Notes under the pieces: generated by a model | Told to the model about the DNA's origin: nothing | What the model saw: the letters and a program-made list of their open reading frames with translations, nothing else | Database searches by the model: none | Program-made: the position numbers and the translations under genes | Source: Litorivicinus sp965656605 | Lineage (GTDB): Bacteria; Pseudomonadota; Gammaproteobacteria; Pseudomonadales; Litorivicinaceae | NCBI GenBank assembly: GCA_965656605.1 | Contig: CBFHLC010000015.1 | Coordinates: 1 to 44,392, forward strand | DNA length: 44,392 nucleotides | Direction of reading: 5' to 3' | Shown: piece by piece, positions 1 through 7,706 of the stretch | Layout of the letters: every line of letters starts with the position of its first letter | Position numbering within the stretch: the stretch's first letter is position 1

Positions 1-94
1 TGCCGACCGGTAGACGGGCATTGCCGTGACCAAACATCTTGCCGTAGCCGCAATCCAATAGCTGCTGGCGTTCGAACGATTCAACCTTTGCCAT
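1..94 (-). CDS. fabA: 3-hydroxydecanoyl-ACP dehydratase, N-terminal fragment (runs off the left edge)
   Basis: Only the first 31 codons lie in the window. The visible residues follow the FabA N-terminus: an ES[FY] start, a paired leucine, then a glycine-rich GYGKMFG segment and an N-A-R-L-P stretch that aligns with the GELFG...QLPAP region of known FabA proteins. FabA is the cytoplasmic dehydratase/isomerase that introduces the cis double bond during unsaturated fatty acid synthesis. The catalytic His and Asp lie beyond the edge, so activity cannot be judged. The ATG at 92-94 is preceded by an AAGGA ribosome binding site. A fabB partner would be expected just past the left edge. The call rests on a short stretch but the match is specific. 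Confidence 0.8.
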   Translation of the reverse strand, partial: MAKVESFERQQLLDCGYGKMFGHGNARLPVG

Positions 95-204
95 GTCAAT
101 CCTTAGCGATTTTCGAAGCGCGAATTCTACCACAGGGTTTTAGGGTGTGGTTGACGTAAAGGTTAAGTGTCGGATGCGTAGGGGCGGGGCATAAAGCGGG
201 GCAT

Positions 205-238
205 AAAAAAGCCACCCGATGCAGAGCAAGGGGCGGCT
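205..238 (-). terminator. Rho-independent terminator of the FadL-type gene
   Basis: On the minus strand an eight-pair stem (AGCCGCCC with GGGTGGCT, one G-T pair) encloses a 13-base loop and is followed at once by six T. It lies about 20 bases past the stop codon of the leftward outer-membrane gene and separates it from fabA. Confidence 0.8.
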
Positions 239-258
239 GGTTCGAGTTCTAAATTAGG

Positions 259-1539
259 TTAGAACTTGTAGCGGAGGCCGAGAGAGAGAATGTTTACTGA
301 GCTTTCGACTTTGGCTTTTACGACAGAGCCACTTAAAGTGGTTTTGTTGACTTGGCCGTCATCTGCCAAAATGTGAGTGAACGCGCCATCGATCGTTAAA
401 TTCTCATTAACTTGTTTCGAAAAACCGCCAGCTAGCCAAGTCCGATCGCTGTCAGGAGTCGAAGTTGATCGATCAGTATCATTCGTGGGAGTCGGATCGA
501 AATGGATCCCCGCTCGAAGCGTCAGACCGTTACCGTAGTCATGTTCAGCGCCTAAACCAAAGCTAATCGTATCTTTATAGTTATTAGATACTGTTTCGAG
601 GGTGTCGCCTGCAACTGTTGGTCTGAAGTTGTCGTTACCAAGCGCTTTCGTTGCGTTACCAGTGCCTACGGCCACCAGATTTTCGTATGCTGACCAACCG
701 TAATGAGTAATGTCCGCGTAAACGCGACTCTTATCAGAGATTTTACTCGCGATGCCTAAAGCTGTAATCGAAGGCAACTCAAAGTCGGCTGATAGTTGGG
801 CGCCACCTACTGAGGGAGCATAAGCTCCGCCGCTCAACGATCCGCTTAACTCCACTGTGTTCTGGCTGCGGTGGCTCAACCCAACGGTTGTTTGTTCCGA
901 CAGCATATGTTGAACTCCGAGAACGTACCCAACGGCTGTCCCATCGGCTTTTAACGTCGTACTCGTGCCGACTGGGCCGGTTCCGAAAGACTGTTCAACA
1001 TCTAATGTTTGGTAAACTAACCCTGCGGAGATAGTAGTGGCTTCGCTTATTGATTTTGCGACTGAACCTGTTAGTTCGATAACACTTAGGTCAACTTTGA
1101 TGTTGTCAGCACGACTAAATGCGGTGTCGCCATAATCATTCGAAAATCCGAAGGGCGCTCCTATTGCCAGTCCGAATGCCGAGGTTTCGTCTATCGGGAT
1201 CACATAGTGTGCATTTGGAACGGGCTTGGAGCTGTACGGCTCAACCCGGTCAACTGTTCCTGGGAAGGGGTTGGTTAACGACGCTGCAGGAGTCCCGTCA
1301 TTTGTTACCGTTACATCGGGGGCAATTAGGTGAACACCGATTTCAATTTGATGTTCCAACCCTACAATACCGGCCGGGTTAAAATAAGCAGCAGACGCAC
1401 CATCAGTACCCGCAGCCGATCCGGCAAATGCACGGCCCTGACCTACAACAGATTGTTCTTTCAAATAAAAACCGGCGGCATTCGCGCCAGATACGATAGT
1501 AGCCGCAGCAACTGCGACCGCTAGGATAGACTTACGCAT
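259..1539 (-). CDS. fadL: FadL-family outer membrane channel for long-chain fatty acids or other hydrophobic compounds
   Basis: A 426-residue outer-membrane beta-barrel. A signal peptide of about 21 residues ends in GANA|AGFYL. The mature N-terminus (AGFYLKEQSVVGQGRAFAGS) and the following NPAG motif are the FadL/TodX family signature; the plug domain formed by this segment gates substrate entry. The chain ends in aromatic Phe (LRYKF), as expected for a BamA-inserted barrel. The ATG at 1537-1539 is chosen over an upstream in-frame start because AGAGGA precedes it and the signal peptide begins there. The gene is monocistronic, with its own terminator. Family members carry fatty acids, alkanes or aromatics, so the exact substrate is inferred; fatty acids fit the nearby PHA genes. 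There is no acyl-CoA synthetase beside it. Confidence 0.88.
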   Translation of the reverse strand: MRKSILAVAVAAATIVSGANAAGFYLKEQSVVGQGRAFAGSAAGTDGASAAYFNPAGIVGLEHQIEIGVHLIAPDVTVTNDGTPAASLTNPFPGTVDRVEPYSSKPVPNAHYVIPIDETSAFGLAIGAPFGFSNDYGDTAFSRADNIKVDLSVIELTGSVAKSISEATTISAGLVYQTLDVEQSFGTGPVGTSTTLKADGTAVGYVLGVQHMLSEQTTVGLSHRSQNTVELSGSLSGGAYAPSVGGAQLSADFELPSITALGIASKISDKSRVYADITHYGWSAYENLVAVGTGNATKALGNDNFRPTVAGDTLETVSNNYKDTISFGLGAEHDYGNGLTLRAGIHFDPTPTNDTDRSTSTPDSDRTWLAGGFSKQVNENLTIDGAFTHILADDGQVNKTTLSGSVVKAKVESSVNILSLGLRYKF

Positions 1540-1560
1540 TTCAGCATTCCTCTTAGGATT

Positions 1561-1566
1561 ATTATA
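1561..1566 (-). promoter_or_regulatory. Candidate -10 element of the FadL-type gene
   Basis: A perfect TATAAT lies on the minus strand, giving a start site about 16 bases ahead of the ATG at 1539. No good -35 hexamer lies 16-18 bases upstream, so the promoter may depend on an activator, or the match may be chance. Confidence 0.4.
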
Positions 1567-1693
1567 TCTGTCTGATGCGGCGCTAACCCCAGCTCGCATA
1601 GCAGTGGCGAAAGGTTAAGACGTTTGTAGGGAACATACAACGCATTAGCACAAAGGCTAGGCCGCAAATCCCGCACCCAGCCACGCTTTGGTT

Positions 1694-1699
1694 TACAAT
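1694..1699 (+). promoter_or_regulatory. Weak candidate -10 element for fumarase
   Basis: TACAAT lies 34 bases ahead of the fumarase ATG, in the 194-base gap between divergent genes. No recognisable -35 box is present at the right distance. Confidence 0.3.
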
Positions 1700-1733
1700 T
1701 CGCCCGCTTGTTTTTTCGACATAAGGGCAACAC

Positions 1734-3251
1734 ATGACCGTAATCCGCCAGGACGATCTGATCGATAGCGTGGCCGACGCGCTGCAGTTCATCAGCTATT
1801 ACCACCCCAAGGACTTCATTCAGGCTGTCCACAGCGCCTATCAGCGTGAAGAGTCGCAGGCCGCCAAGGATGCCATGGCGCAGATCCTGATTAACTCGCG
1901 CATGTGTGCCATGGGCAAACGCCCGATCTGCCAAGACACCGGCATCGTGACCGTATTCGTCAAGGTGGGGATGAACGTCACCTGGGACGCCAAAATGTCG
2001 TTGGACGATATGATTAACGAAGGGGTTCGCCGCGCCTACACCCATCCCGATAACGTTCTGCGTGCCTCGATCTTGGCCGACCCTGCCGGCAAGCGAATCA
2101 ACACCAAGGACAATACGCCTGCGGTCATCCATTACAGCATAGTGCCTGGCGATACCGTCGATATTACGGTCGCAGCCAAGGGCGGTGGATCCGAGAACAA
2201 ATCCAAGATGGCCATGTTGAATCCCTCTGACAGCATTGTGGATTGGGTTCTGAAAACCGTACCCACCATGGGGGCAGGTTGGTGCCCGCCGGGTATGTTG
2301 GGCATCGGCATTGGTGGTACTGCAGAGAAAGCTGCGGTGCTGGCCAAAGAGTCCTTGATGGATCCGATCGATATTCACGACTTGATCGCACGCGGCCCGC
2401 AAAATGCGGCTGAGGAATTGCGTCTAGAGCTGTTCGAGAAGGTCAATGCGTTGGGCATTGGCGCTCAAGGACTGGGCGGTCTGACCACCGTGCTTGACGT
2501 CAAGGTGATGGATTACCCCACCCACGCGGCGTCCAAGCCCGTGGCGATGATTCCTAACTGTGCAGCGACCCGTCACGCACACTTTGTATTGAAGGGTGAA
2601 GGACCTGCGTTGCAGACGCCGCCATCACTGGACGATTGGCCTGAGATTACGTGGGATGCCGGCCCGACTGCGCGTCGCGTTAACTTGGACACGCTGACTC
2701 AGGCTGAAATGGAACAGTGGAAGCCAGGCGAGACCCTGCTGTTGAACGGCACCATGCTGACCGGTCGCGATGCGGCGCATAAGCGCATGGTCGATATGTT
2801 TAACCGTGGCGAAGAGCTGCCCGCTGAGGTCGATCTGAAAGGCAAGTTCATCTACTACGTCGGCCCAGTCGATGCAGTACGTGACGAGGTGGTAGGGCCT
2901 GCCGGTCCGACCACGGCGACTCGCATGGATAAGTTCACAGACACGGTGTTAGAGAAGACTGGTTTGATGGGTATGATCGGCAAGGCCGAGCGCGGTGCGG
3001 TGGCGATCGAGTCCATCAAAAAGCACAAAGCCACGTACCTAATGGCCGTGGGCGGTGCGGCCTACTTGGTATCCAAAGCGATCAAGAGCTCGAAAATTGT
3101 GGCCTTTGAAGATCTGGGCATGGAAGCGATTCGCGAATACGTGGTCGAGGATATGCCGGTATCCGTCGCGGTCGACGTCAACGGCGACAGCGTTCACCAA
3201 ACCGGGCCTGCTGAATGGGCCACCAAGATTGCGGCGGCTCAAGTCGATTAA
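1734..3251 (+). CDS. fumA: Class I (iron-sulfur) fumarate hydratase
   Basis: This enzyme interconverts fumarate and L-malate in the TCA cycle. The protein has 505 residues and contains both parts of the class I enzyme fused in one chain, as in FumA/FumB. Three cysteines in the expected contexts would hold the [4Fe-4S] cluster: Cys66 in CQDTG, Cys184 in GWCPPG and Cys276 in NCAATRHAHF; their spacings of 118 and 92 are close to those of the E. coli enzyme. The C-terminal half carries the beta-type domain (YYVGPVDAVRDEVVGPAGPTT). The gene stands alone with a strong terminator behind it. Only the class is certain; the letters A and B are enterobacterial labels. The malic enzyme gene at 38.9 kb acts on the product of this reaction. 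Confidence 0.94.
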   Translation: MTVIRQDDLIDSVADALQFISYYHPKDFIQAVHSAYQREESQAAKDAMAQILINSRMCAMGKRPICQDTGIVTVFVKVGMNVTWDAKMSLDDMINEGVRRAYTHPDNVLRASILADPAGKRINTKDNTPAVIHYSIVPGDTVDITVAAKGGGSENKSKMAMLNPSDSIVDWVLKTVPTMGAGWCPPGMLGIGIGGTAEKAAVLAKESLMDPIDIHDLIARGPQNAAEELRLELFEKVNALGIGAQGLGGLTTVLDVKVMDYPTHAASKPVAMIPNCAATRHAHFVLKGEGPALQTPPSLDDWPEITWDAGPTARRVNLDTLTQAEMEQWKPGETLLLNGTMLTGRDAAHKRMVDMFNRGEELPAEVDLKGKFIYYVGPVDAVRDEVVGPAGPTTATRMDKFTDTVLEKTGLMGMIGKAERGAVAIESIKKHKATYLMAVGGAAYLVSKAIKSSKIVAFEDLGMEAIREYVVEDMPVSVAVDVNGDSVHQTGPAEWATKIAAAQVD

Positions 3252-3271
3252 ACCTGCAGCCTTTTCAAAGT

Positions 3272-3295
3272 AGCCGGGCATGTCCCGGCTTTTTT
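3272..3295 (+). terminator. Rho-independent terminator of fumarase
   Basis: A seven-pair stem (AGCCGGG with CCCGGCT) with the 5-base loop CATGT is followed by a T run. It begins 21 bases after the fumarase stop codon and lies between two converging genes. Confidence 0.88.
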
Positions 3296-3299
3296 GCAT

Positions 3300-3758
3300 C
3301 TACGGGGCTATAAATTGCCCGCGACTGATGTGCGCCATGGTAAAGACCTCAGCACTGGGGCCCTCGGCGGCCAGCTGATCCAACTTGGCTTTGGCCTCCT
3401 CCAAAGTGGGCTGATGACCCTCGTCGACCCACCACATGCAACTGTGTGGCACGTCCATGGGCTGAAACCACTCACGCCGGCCTTTTAGGTAATAGGCATG
3501 CAGCTCGCCAAAGACGAAGGCTTTTAGTGAGGGCCAGTCGCGCCACACGGACATATTCACTATATAGCTGTCATCCCACGGGGTAGGGGCGTAATTCTGA
3601 TCGTCTGGCGTGCTATCGATGTAGCGCCATACGAACCCTTCAGAGGACTCAGCTAGGGCGTTGACCGGCGCAATGCCCTCGACGAAGCCGCGCATGATGG
3701 GGTCGTCCATATCCGCGCGAACGTGGGCGATGTTTAATTCAGCAAGCTGTTTAGACAT
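3300..3758 (-). CDS. DUF3291 domain protein, function unknown
   Basis: A 152-residue soluble protein with no signal peptide. Its layout (LAELNIAHVRAD start, a central YIVNMSVWRDWPSLKAFVF segment, then HAYYLKGRREWF and a W-W-V-D-EGH stretch) fits the DUF3291 family, whose fold resembles the dimeric alpha/beta-barrel antibiotic-monooxygenase group. No biochemical role is established for the family and none is claimed here. The ATG at 3756-3758 is favoured over two upstream in-frame starts because AAGG sits seven bases ahead of it. It is divergent from the pterin dehydratase gene and has no obvious operon partner. Confidence 0.72.
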   Translation of the reverse strand: MSKQLAELNIAHVRADMDDPIMRGFVEGIAPVNALAESSEGFVWRYIDSTPDDQNYAPTPWDDSYIVNMSVWRDWPSLKAFVFGELHAYYLKGRREWFQPMDVPHSCMWWVDEGHQPTLEEAKAKLDQLAAEGPSAEVFTMAHISRGQFIAP

Positions 3759-3820
3759 GTTCATCCTTGGGTTTGTTGGCGCAGTCGCCACTTACATAAC
3801 TAATCACAGAAGGAGGTTTG

Positions 3821-4168
3821 ATGGAACGTCTAGCTGATCAGGTCTGCGAGGCCTGTAATCCCAACGCGACTCGCCTAGGCGAGGACGAGATCCAGGATCT
3901 GTTGCCCGAGATCAACGACTGGCAACTCAAAATTGTCGACGCCATTCCGCATCTGTCCCGCGTCTATCGATTCAAAAACTTCGCCAAGGCGTTGGAGTTC
4001 ACCAACGCGGTGGGCGAAATCGCCGAGGAAGTCGGTCACCACCCCGCACTACTGACCGAGTGGGGGCGGGTCACGGTGGAGTGGTGGTCACACGAGATCG
4101 ATGGGCTGCACAAAACCGACTTCATTTTGGCTGCCCGCACCGATGACGTCTTTACCCGTTTAAGTTAA
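3821..4168 (+). CDS. phhB: 4a-hydroxytetrahydrobiopterin (pterin-4a-carbinolamine) dehydratase
   Basis: This 115-residue enzyme removes water from 4a-hydroxytetrahydropterin so that the cofactor of aromatic amino acid hydroxylases can be recycled. The family motif is clear: EEVGHHPAL with the catalytic histidine pair, then the conserved VEWWSHEIDGLHKTDF segment. The length equals the family norm of about 100-115. A very strong AGGAGG at 3811-3816 sits four bases ahead of ATG 3821 and rules out the TTG just before it. No phenylalanine hydroxylase (phhA) lies next to it, although PhhA and PhhB are often adjacent. Its 3' end overlaps the converging reductase gene by 17 bases. Confidence 0.9.
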   Translation: MERLADQVCEACNPNATRLGEDEIQDLLPEINDWQLKIVDAIPHLSRVYRFKNFAKALEFTNAVGEIAEEVGHHPALLTEWGRVTVEWWSHEIDGLHKTDFILAARTDDVFTRLS

Positions 4169-5126
4169 CCAGAATACGACCGGCGATCTGACCTGCGATT
4201 AATTGCTCGCAGGCAGATTCCACACCGTCCAAGCCGATTTCAGTGATGCTGTCGGCTAAATCGGATTCTGGAACTGCGTTGGCCAGACGCACCCAAGCAT
4301 CGTGGCGTTTCTCAAGCGGGCAGAACACGCTGTCGATGCCCTGCAGGCGAACACCTCGCAGAATGAATGGGAATACGGTCGTGGCTAATTTAATGCCACC
4401 GGCATTGCCCATTGCGGTAATCACGGCGCCGGGCTGTGCGGTCGCAAGCAGTGTGGACAACATTTGTCCACCAACGGCGTCGACAGCCCCGACCCATTTT
4501 CCAGCCTCGAGTGGCTTGGGATCGCGGGCCAATTCGGCGCGATCAATCACTTCACTGGCGCCTAACGCTTTTAAACGGGCCGCCTGATCGGGCCGGCCGC
4601 TAACCGCATGTACCTCGTGACCCAAGCCGGCCAGCAATTTGATTGCAACGCCACCGACTCCGCCGCCAGCACCGGTTACCGCGATGGGGCCGTCGCCGGG
4701 TTTGATGCCGCCTTCCTCGATTGCCATGACCGCTAGCATGGCCGTTAATCCTGCAGTACCCAGTGCCATTGCGTGGCGCGCAGACAACACTTCGGGGCGC
4801 TCGATCAGCCACTTGGCTTTGGCTCGTGCGGTTTGGGCCAGGCCGCCGTCGTGTTTTTCGCCTACGCCCCAGCCGGTCAGGATCACCGGTGTGCCGGCAT
4901 CAAAGTGTGCCGATTCGACCACTTTTCCTGCGTAATCAATGCCCGGCACCATCGGGTAGTCACGTATGATCTTGCCGGTGTTCGTCACGGCCAGCGCGTC
5001 TTTGTAGTTAAGGCCCGAGTACTCGATATCGACCACGGTGTCACCGTCGCGTAGGTCGCTGATCTCAATCTGCTCGATTCGAGTGCGGGGTTCGTCGTCG
5101 TGCAGACGCAGGGCAGTAAAGGGCAT
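4152..5126 (-). CDS. acuI: AcuI/YhdH-type quinone oxidoreductase, probable acrylyl-CoA reductase (NADPH)
   Basis: A 324-residue medium-chain dehydrogenase/reductase of the YhdH/AcuI branch. Visible are the GroES-like N-terminal part with SGLNYKDALAVT and PMVPGIDYAG (about residues 37-66) and the Rossmann glycine motif TGAGGGVGGVAIKLL (about 151-165). There are no zinc-binding cysteines, as expected for this branch. Characterised AcuI proteins reduce acrylyl-CoA to propionyl-CoA, which protects against acrylate made from DMSP or formed in propionate metabolism. No other DMSP genes are visible here, so a general detoxifying role is the safer inference. The ATG has AGGAAA eight bases ahead. The 3' end overlaps the pterin dehydratase gene, with no room for a separate terminator. 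Confidence 0.85.
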   Translation of the reverse strand: MPFTALRLHDDEPRTRIEQIEISDLRDGDTVVDIEYSGLNYKDALAVTNTGKIIRDYPMVPGIDYAGKVVESAHFDAGTPVILTGWGVGEKHDGGLAQTARAKAKWLIERPEVLSARHAMALGTAGLTAMLAVMAIEEGGIKPGDGPIAVTGAGGGVGGVAIKLLAGLGHEVHAVSGRPDQAARLKALGASEVIDRAELARDPKPLEAGKWVGAVDAVGGQMLSTLLATAQPGAVITAMGNAGGIKLATTVFPFILRGVRLQGIDSVFCPLEKRHDAWVRLANAVPESDLADSITEIGLDGVESACEQLIAGQIAGRILVNLNG

Positions 5127-5195
5127 GGCTGGTTTCCTATTTATTGTTGATGCTATGTTGGAACGATATACCGCACTGCATTAGAAAGGAATCGC

Positions 5196-6323
5196 ATGCT
5201 CCATCAAGATCGTCTACGCGCGCATCAGGAACTCCACGCCCGGCCCTTTCCTGTCATGGCCTTTGACGCGCATCTGGCCTTGATGTGTGTCAAAGCCAGC
5301 ACACAGACCAGTGCCGATGTTTGGCAATGGTTGTCCGAGAAAGTTATCGAGCTGCCGAAACAGATCGAAGCGTGGCAATCCTCGGGTGATTTTTGGATCC
5401 GAGTCGAGCCGCATACCGAGTTCATCTCGATCGTCTGGTTATCTGATCATGCCAACCCTTGGGATGACGAGTGGATGAGTCGCGCCCCCACTGCGATCCT
5501 TGTGCTGTCCGAGATGGTTCCCTCCGCGCGCGAGCAGGTCATGGCGCGATCGGTCGTCTCTCACCTGGCTGAGGGTGATTTGCTAATAGGTGGGGACCTG
5601 TTGCCCGGCGCCGATGGGGTCACTCGATGGAGTTATGCCTTTGCCGATGCCCCAGATGCAATCCAACGGGGCAAGTCCCTGCAGATGGTCATGGAAGTCG
5701 AAACCTATCGGGTCTTGGCGCTGATTCGTATGGATCAAATACGTGCCGTTCACCCCCAACTGCAGCAGATCAGTTCCAGTGCAGGCAGCGTCAGCCTGGA
5801 AGGGGAGTCGCGCCAGATGCTGGAAGAGCTTGAGTATGCCGAGGCTCGTCTGGACGCCATCTGGCAACAGATCAATTGGCGAGTGGGCGCTTGCCGAGCT
5901 TATTACGATTTGGTGTTTCAGCGTCTGAACGATTTACATGAAGGGCCGGTCGAGCAGTGCATCCCATTAGGGCGTTTTTTGGGGAGGCGGATGACGCCTG
6001 CGATTAAAACCGCCGAGACTATTTTGCGACGCCAGCAAGAGTTGTCTAACCAAGTCAGCCACAAGGCCAACTTGCTACGCACCCGGATGCAGCTGGATTT
6101 ACAAGAACAGCATGCTCATCAAGTGATCCGTCAAACCCGTCTGCAATCCACGGTGGAAGGCCTCTCGGTGGTGGCGATCAGCTATTACGCATTGGGTCTG
6201 ATCAGTGCTGCGGTGGTGCCGCTGGTGCCGAGTGCTTACGCCAAGGGAGTCAAAGCGGCGTTGGTGCCTGCGGTAGTGCTGGGGGTGTGGTGGGTGTTGC
6301 GTCAAGTAAAGAAGAAGCTCTGA
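5196..6323 (+). CDS. DUF3422 family membrane-anchored protein
   Basis: A 375-residue protein. The N-terminal HQELHARPFP motif (residues about 10-19) and the central METYR-type segment (VMEVETYRVLALIRM) are DUF3422 hallmarks. A long helical stretch (about 200-310) is probably coiled coil. Two hydrophobic segments near the C-terminus (about 319-340 and 350-368) end in the basic tail VKKKL, so the bulk should lie in the cytoplasm with a C-terminal hairpin in the inner membrane. Members are usually a little longer, around 420 residues. No function is established. An AGAAAGGA ribosome site precedes the ATG, and the next gene starts one base after the stop, which suggests co-transcription. Confidence 0.75.
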   Translation: MLHQDRLRAHQELHARPFPVMAFDAHLALMCVKASTQTSADVWQWLSEKVIELPKQIEAWQSSGDFWIRVEPHTEFISIVWLSDHANPWDDEWMSRAPTAILVLSEMVPSAREQVMARSVVSHLAEGDLLIGGDLLPGADGVTRWSYAFADAPDAIQRGKSLQMVMEVETYRVLALIRMDQIRAVHPQLQQISSSAGSVSLEGESRQMLEELEYAEARLDAIWQQINWRVGACRAYYDLVFQRLNDLHEGPVEQCIPLGRFLGRRMTPAIKTAETILRRQQELSNQVSHKANLLRTRMQLDLQEQHAHQVIRQTRLQSTVEGLSVVAISYYALGLISAAVVPLVPSAYAKGVKAALVPAVVLGVWWVLRQVKKKL

Positions 6324-6324
6324 T

Positions 6325-6657
6325 ATGCGAATTAATCCGATAGCGATAGGCGCCCTATTTTTGGTCGCCTCGGTAAGTGCAGACAACCTTGAGTACAGCT
6401 TTATCAGTGGCTCAGATATACGAGATGCGCTGATTCAAGATTCGATGGTAGTGCAGGGTTATGTTCTGGGTGTCGCCGATGCCCTCAAAGGCCAAGAGGG
6501 GGCGTGTTTTCAAATTCCCCTGGCGGCCGATGCAGATCAGGCCCTTTATCAAGCCTATATCGACTATTGGCAGAGCAGAGGAGTTCCGACGCAAAACGGA
6601 ATTCATGCCATACAGCAGGCACTGCAAGCGCGGTTTCCTTGCGACGGAAAACTCTAA
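6325..6657 (+). CDS. Small exported protein resembling the Rap1a/Tai family
   Basis: A 110-residue protein with a clear signal peptide (ALFLVASVSA|DN, cleavage near residue 19-20). The mature part has the layout of the Rap1a/Tai domain: a short helix, then YVLGVADAL (GYxxGxxDA-type), a cysteine followed by IP (CFQIP), a helix, and a terminal cysteine in RFPC. The two cysteines, about 45 residues apart, probably form a disulfide in the periplasm. The named members are immunity proteins against type VI amidase effectors, but most homologues are orphans of unknown role, and no effector gene lies nearby. It starts one base after the DUF3422 gene. Confidence 0.6.
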   Translation: MRINPIAIGALFLVASVSADNLEYSFISGSDIRDALIQDSMVVQGYVLGVADALKGQEGACFQIPLAADADQALYQAYIDYWQSRGVPTQNGIHAIQQALQARFPCDGKL

Positions 6658-6670
6658 TACTAAGGTCGTT

Positions 6671-6699
6671 TTTCTGCCGCATGAATTTTTTGATATAAG
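6671..6699 (+). promoter_or_regulatory. Candidate extended -10 promoter of the exported-peptide/rhodanese genes
   Basis: TGATATAAG at 6691-6699 matches an extended -10 element (TGn followed by TATAAG). A poor -35 (TTTCTG, 6671-6676) lies 17 bases upstream. A start near 6706 would give a leader of about 29 bases for the 59-residue peptide gene. Confidence 0.45.
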
Positions 6700-6734
6700 C
6701 AAAGACCGAAAAGTAATATAAGGGAATTTAAGCC

Positions 6735-6914
6735 ATGGATAAGCTGAAACTGACGGCGCTGATCGCGGTTTTACTCGGAAGCCTAGGCGCCATGCCTGCT
6801 CTCTCTGATGAGTCTGAAGCTACTTCAGAGTCAACGCTTTGCGCGGATGGAACGCCATGCGCAGCGGCTGATGAAGAGCCCTCTGATGAAGAATTGGAAG
6901 AGTCCTGCGACTAA
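6735..6914 (+). CDS. Small secreted acidic cysteine-containing peptide (59 residues), unknown function
   Basis: ATG at 6735 to TAA at 6912-6914. Residues 1-23 form a signal peptide (two lysines, a hydrophobic core AVLLGSLGAMPAL, then S-D). The mature part of about 35 residues is very acidic, with more than ten Asp or Glu. It carries three cysteines (Cys36, Cys42 and Cys58), the first two in C-A-D-G-T-P-C. AAGGGA lies upstream with a longish spacer. The gene sits 75 bases ahead of the first rhodanese and shares its direction, so co-transcription is likely. I do not recognise a family. The signal peptide, the codon pattern and the position within a run of exported proteins support a real gene. 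A metal- or sulfur-binding role is only a guess. Confidence 0.6.
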   Translation: MDKLKLTALIAVLLGSLGAMPALSDESEATSESTLCADGTPCAAADEEPSDEELEESCD

Positions 6915-6989
6915 GCACATGGGGTCTACAGGACACCAATGCGTGCGCGGAGCGGACGCAGATATAAACTAAGAATAAGGAATAAATGA

Positions 6990-7640
6990 ATGAAGAAGAC
7001 TTTTTTTGCAGGTATGGCACTGGTTGTTGCCTCATCATTGCCGGTTGCGGCGATCGCAGCCGACAAACCGGTTGGAATCACATTCGACACGTTTGAAGTG
7101 ACGGTCAAGCACAACGGCAAGGATGTTGTGGTTAAGCGGGATCAAAACCCCGATGCCGTTGTTATCGACGCGTTCGCTAAAACATCTCGTGCATGTCCTC
7201 CGTTCTGTATCCAGCCGATCAAGTTAGCACCGGGTGTAGAGACGATTGGTGAAGCAGAAATGATCGATTACATGGTCAAGGCTGGCTCAGACGACAGCAT
7301 TTTGATTATTGATTCTCGAACTCCCAATTGGGTTGAGCGTGGAACGATTCCTGGGGCTAAAAACTTACCTTGGACTGACTTGAGCACAGCGAAAGGTGCA
7401 GATCCGCTATCAATCGGCGAAATCCTAACTGAAGAGTTTGGCGCGGAAGAGTTCGACGGTCTGTGGAAGTTCGGCAACGCCAAGACACTGGTCATGTTCT
7501 GCAACGGCATGTGGTGCGGCCAGTCGCCTACCAACATTAAGTCACTGCTAGACTTTGGATACCCTGCACACAAGATGAAGTGGTATCGCGGTGGTATGCA
7601 GAACTGGAGCAACCTTGGCCTGACTACCGTCAAGCCCTAA
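6990..7640 (+). CDS. Periplasmic rhodanese-domain protein with two cysteine pairs
   Basis: A 216-residue exported protein: signal peptide MKKTFFAGMALVVASSLPVAAIA, then a mature domain. The rhodanese core runs from about residue 85 to the end (IIDSRTPNWVERGTIPGAKNLPW) with the active-site loop CNGMWCGQS, so Cys171 is the likely persulfide carrier and Cys176 a possible resolving partner. A second pair, Cys69 and Cys73 in CPPFC, lies in an N-terminal extension ahead of the domain and is not part of the normal rhodanese fold. Rhodaneses move sulfane sulfur to thiols or cyanide; the true acceptor here is unknown. AAGGA lies eight bases ahead of the ATG. It follows the acidic cysteine peptide and ends in its own terminator. 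Confidence 0.85.
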   Translation: MKKTFFAGMALVVASSLPVAAIAADKPVGITFDTFEVTVKHNGKDVVVKRDQNPDAVVIDAFAKTSRACPPFCIQPIKLAPGVETIGEAEMIDYMVKAGSDDSILIIDSRTPNWVERGTIPGAKNLPWTDLSTAKGADPLSIGEILTEEFGAEEFDGLWKFGNAKTLVMFCNGMWCGQSPTNIKSLLDFGYPAHKMKWYRGGMQNWSNLGLTTVKP

Positions 7641-7657
7641 GCGTTTAATCACCAGTA

Positions 7658-7689
7658 CAAAAGCCTCCCGTTTGCGCGGGGGGCTTTTT
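7658..7689 (+). terminator. Rho-independent terminator between the two rhodanese genes
   Basis: A twelve-pair stem (AAAAGCCTCCCG with its complement, one G-T pair) with a short loop and a T run. It lies 18 bases after the first rhodanese. It should separate or dampen transcription into the second rhodanese, which starts 18 bases further on. Confidence 0.88.
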
Positions 7690-7706
7690 CAATTGAGGGT
7701 CAGAAT

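Noticed and set aside
1521..2402. Long open frame (293 codons) on the minus strand across fumarase
   Set aside because: It is antisense to a strongly conserved enzyme gene, has no family likeness and no ribosome site; it is a product of third-position codon bias.
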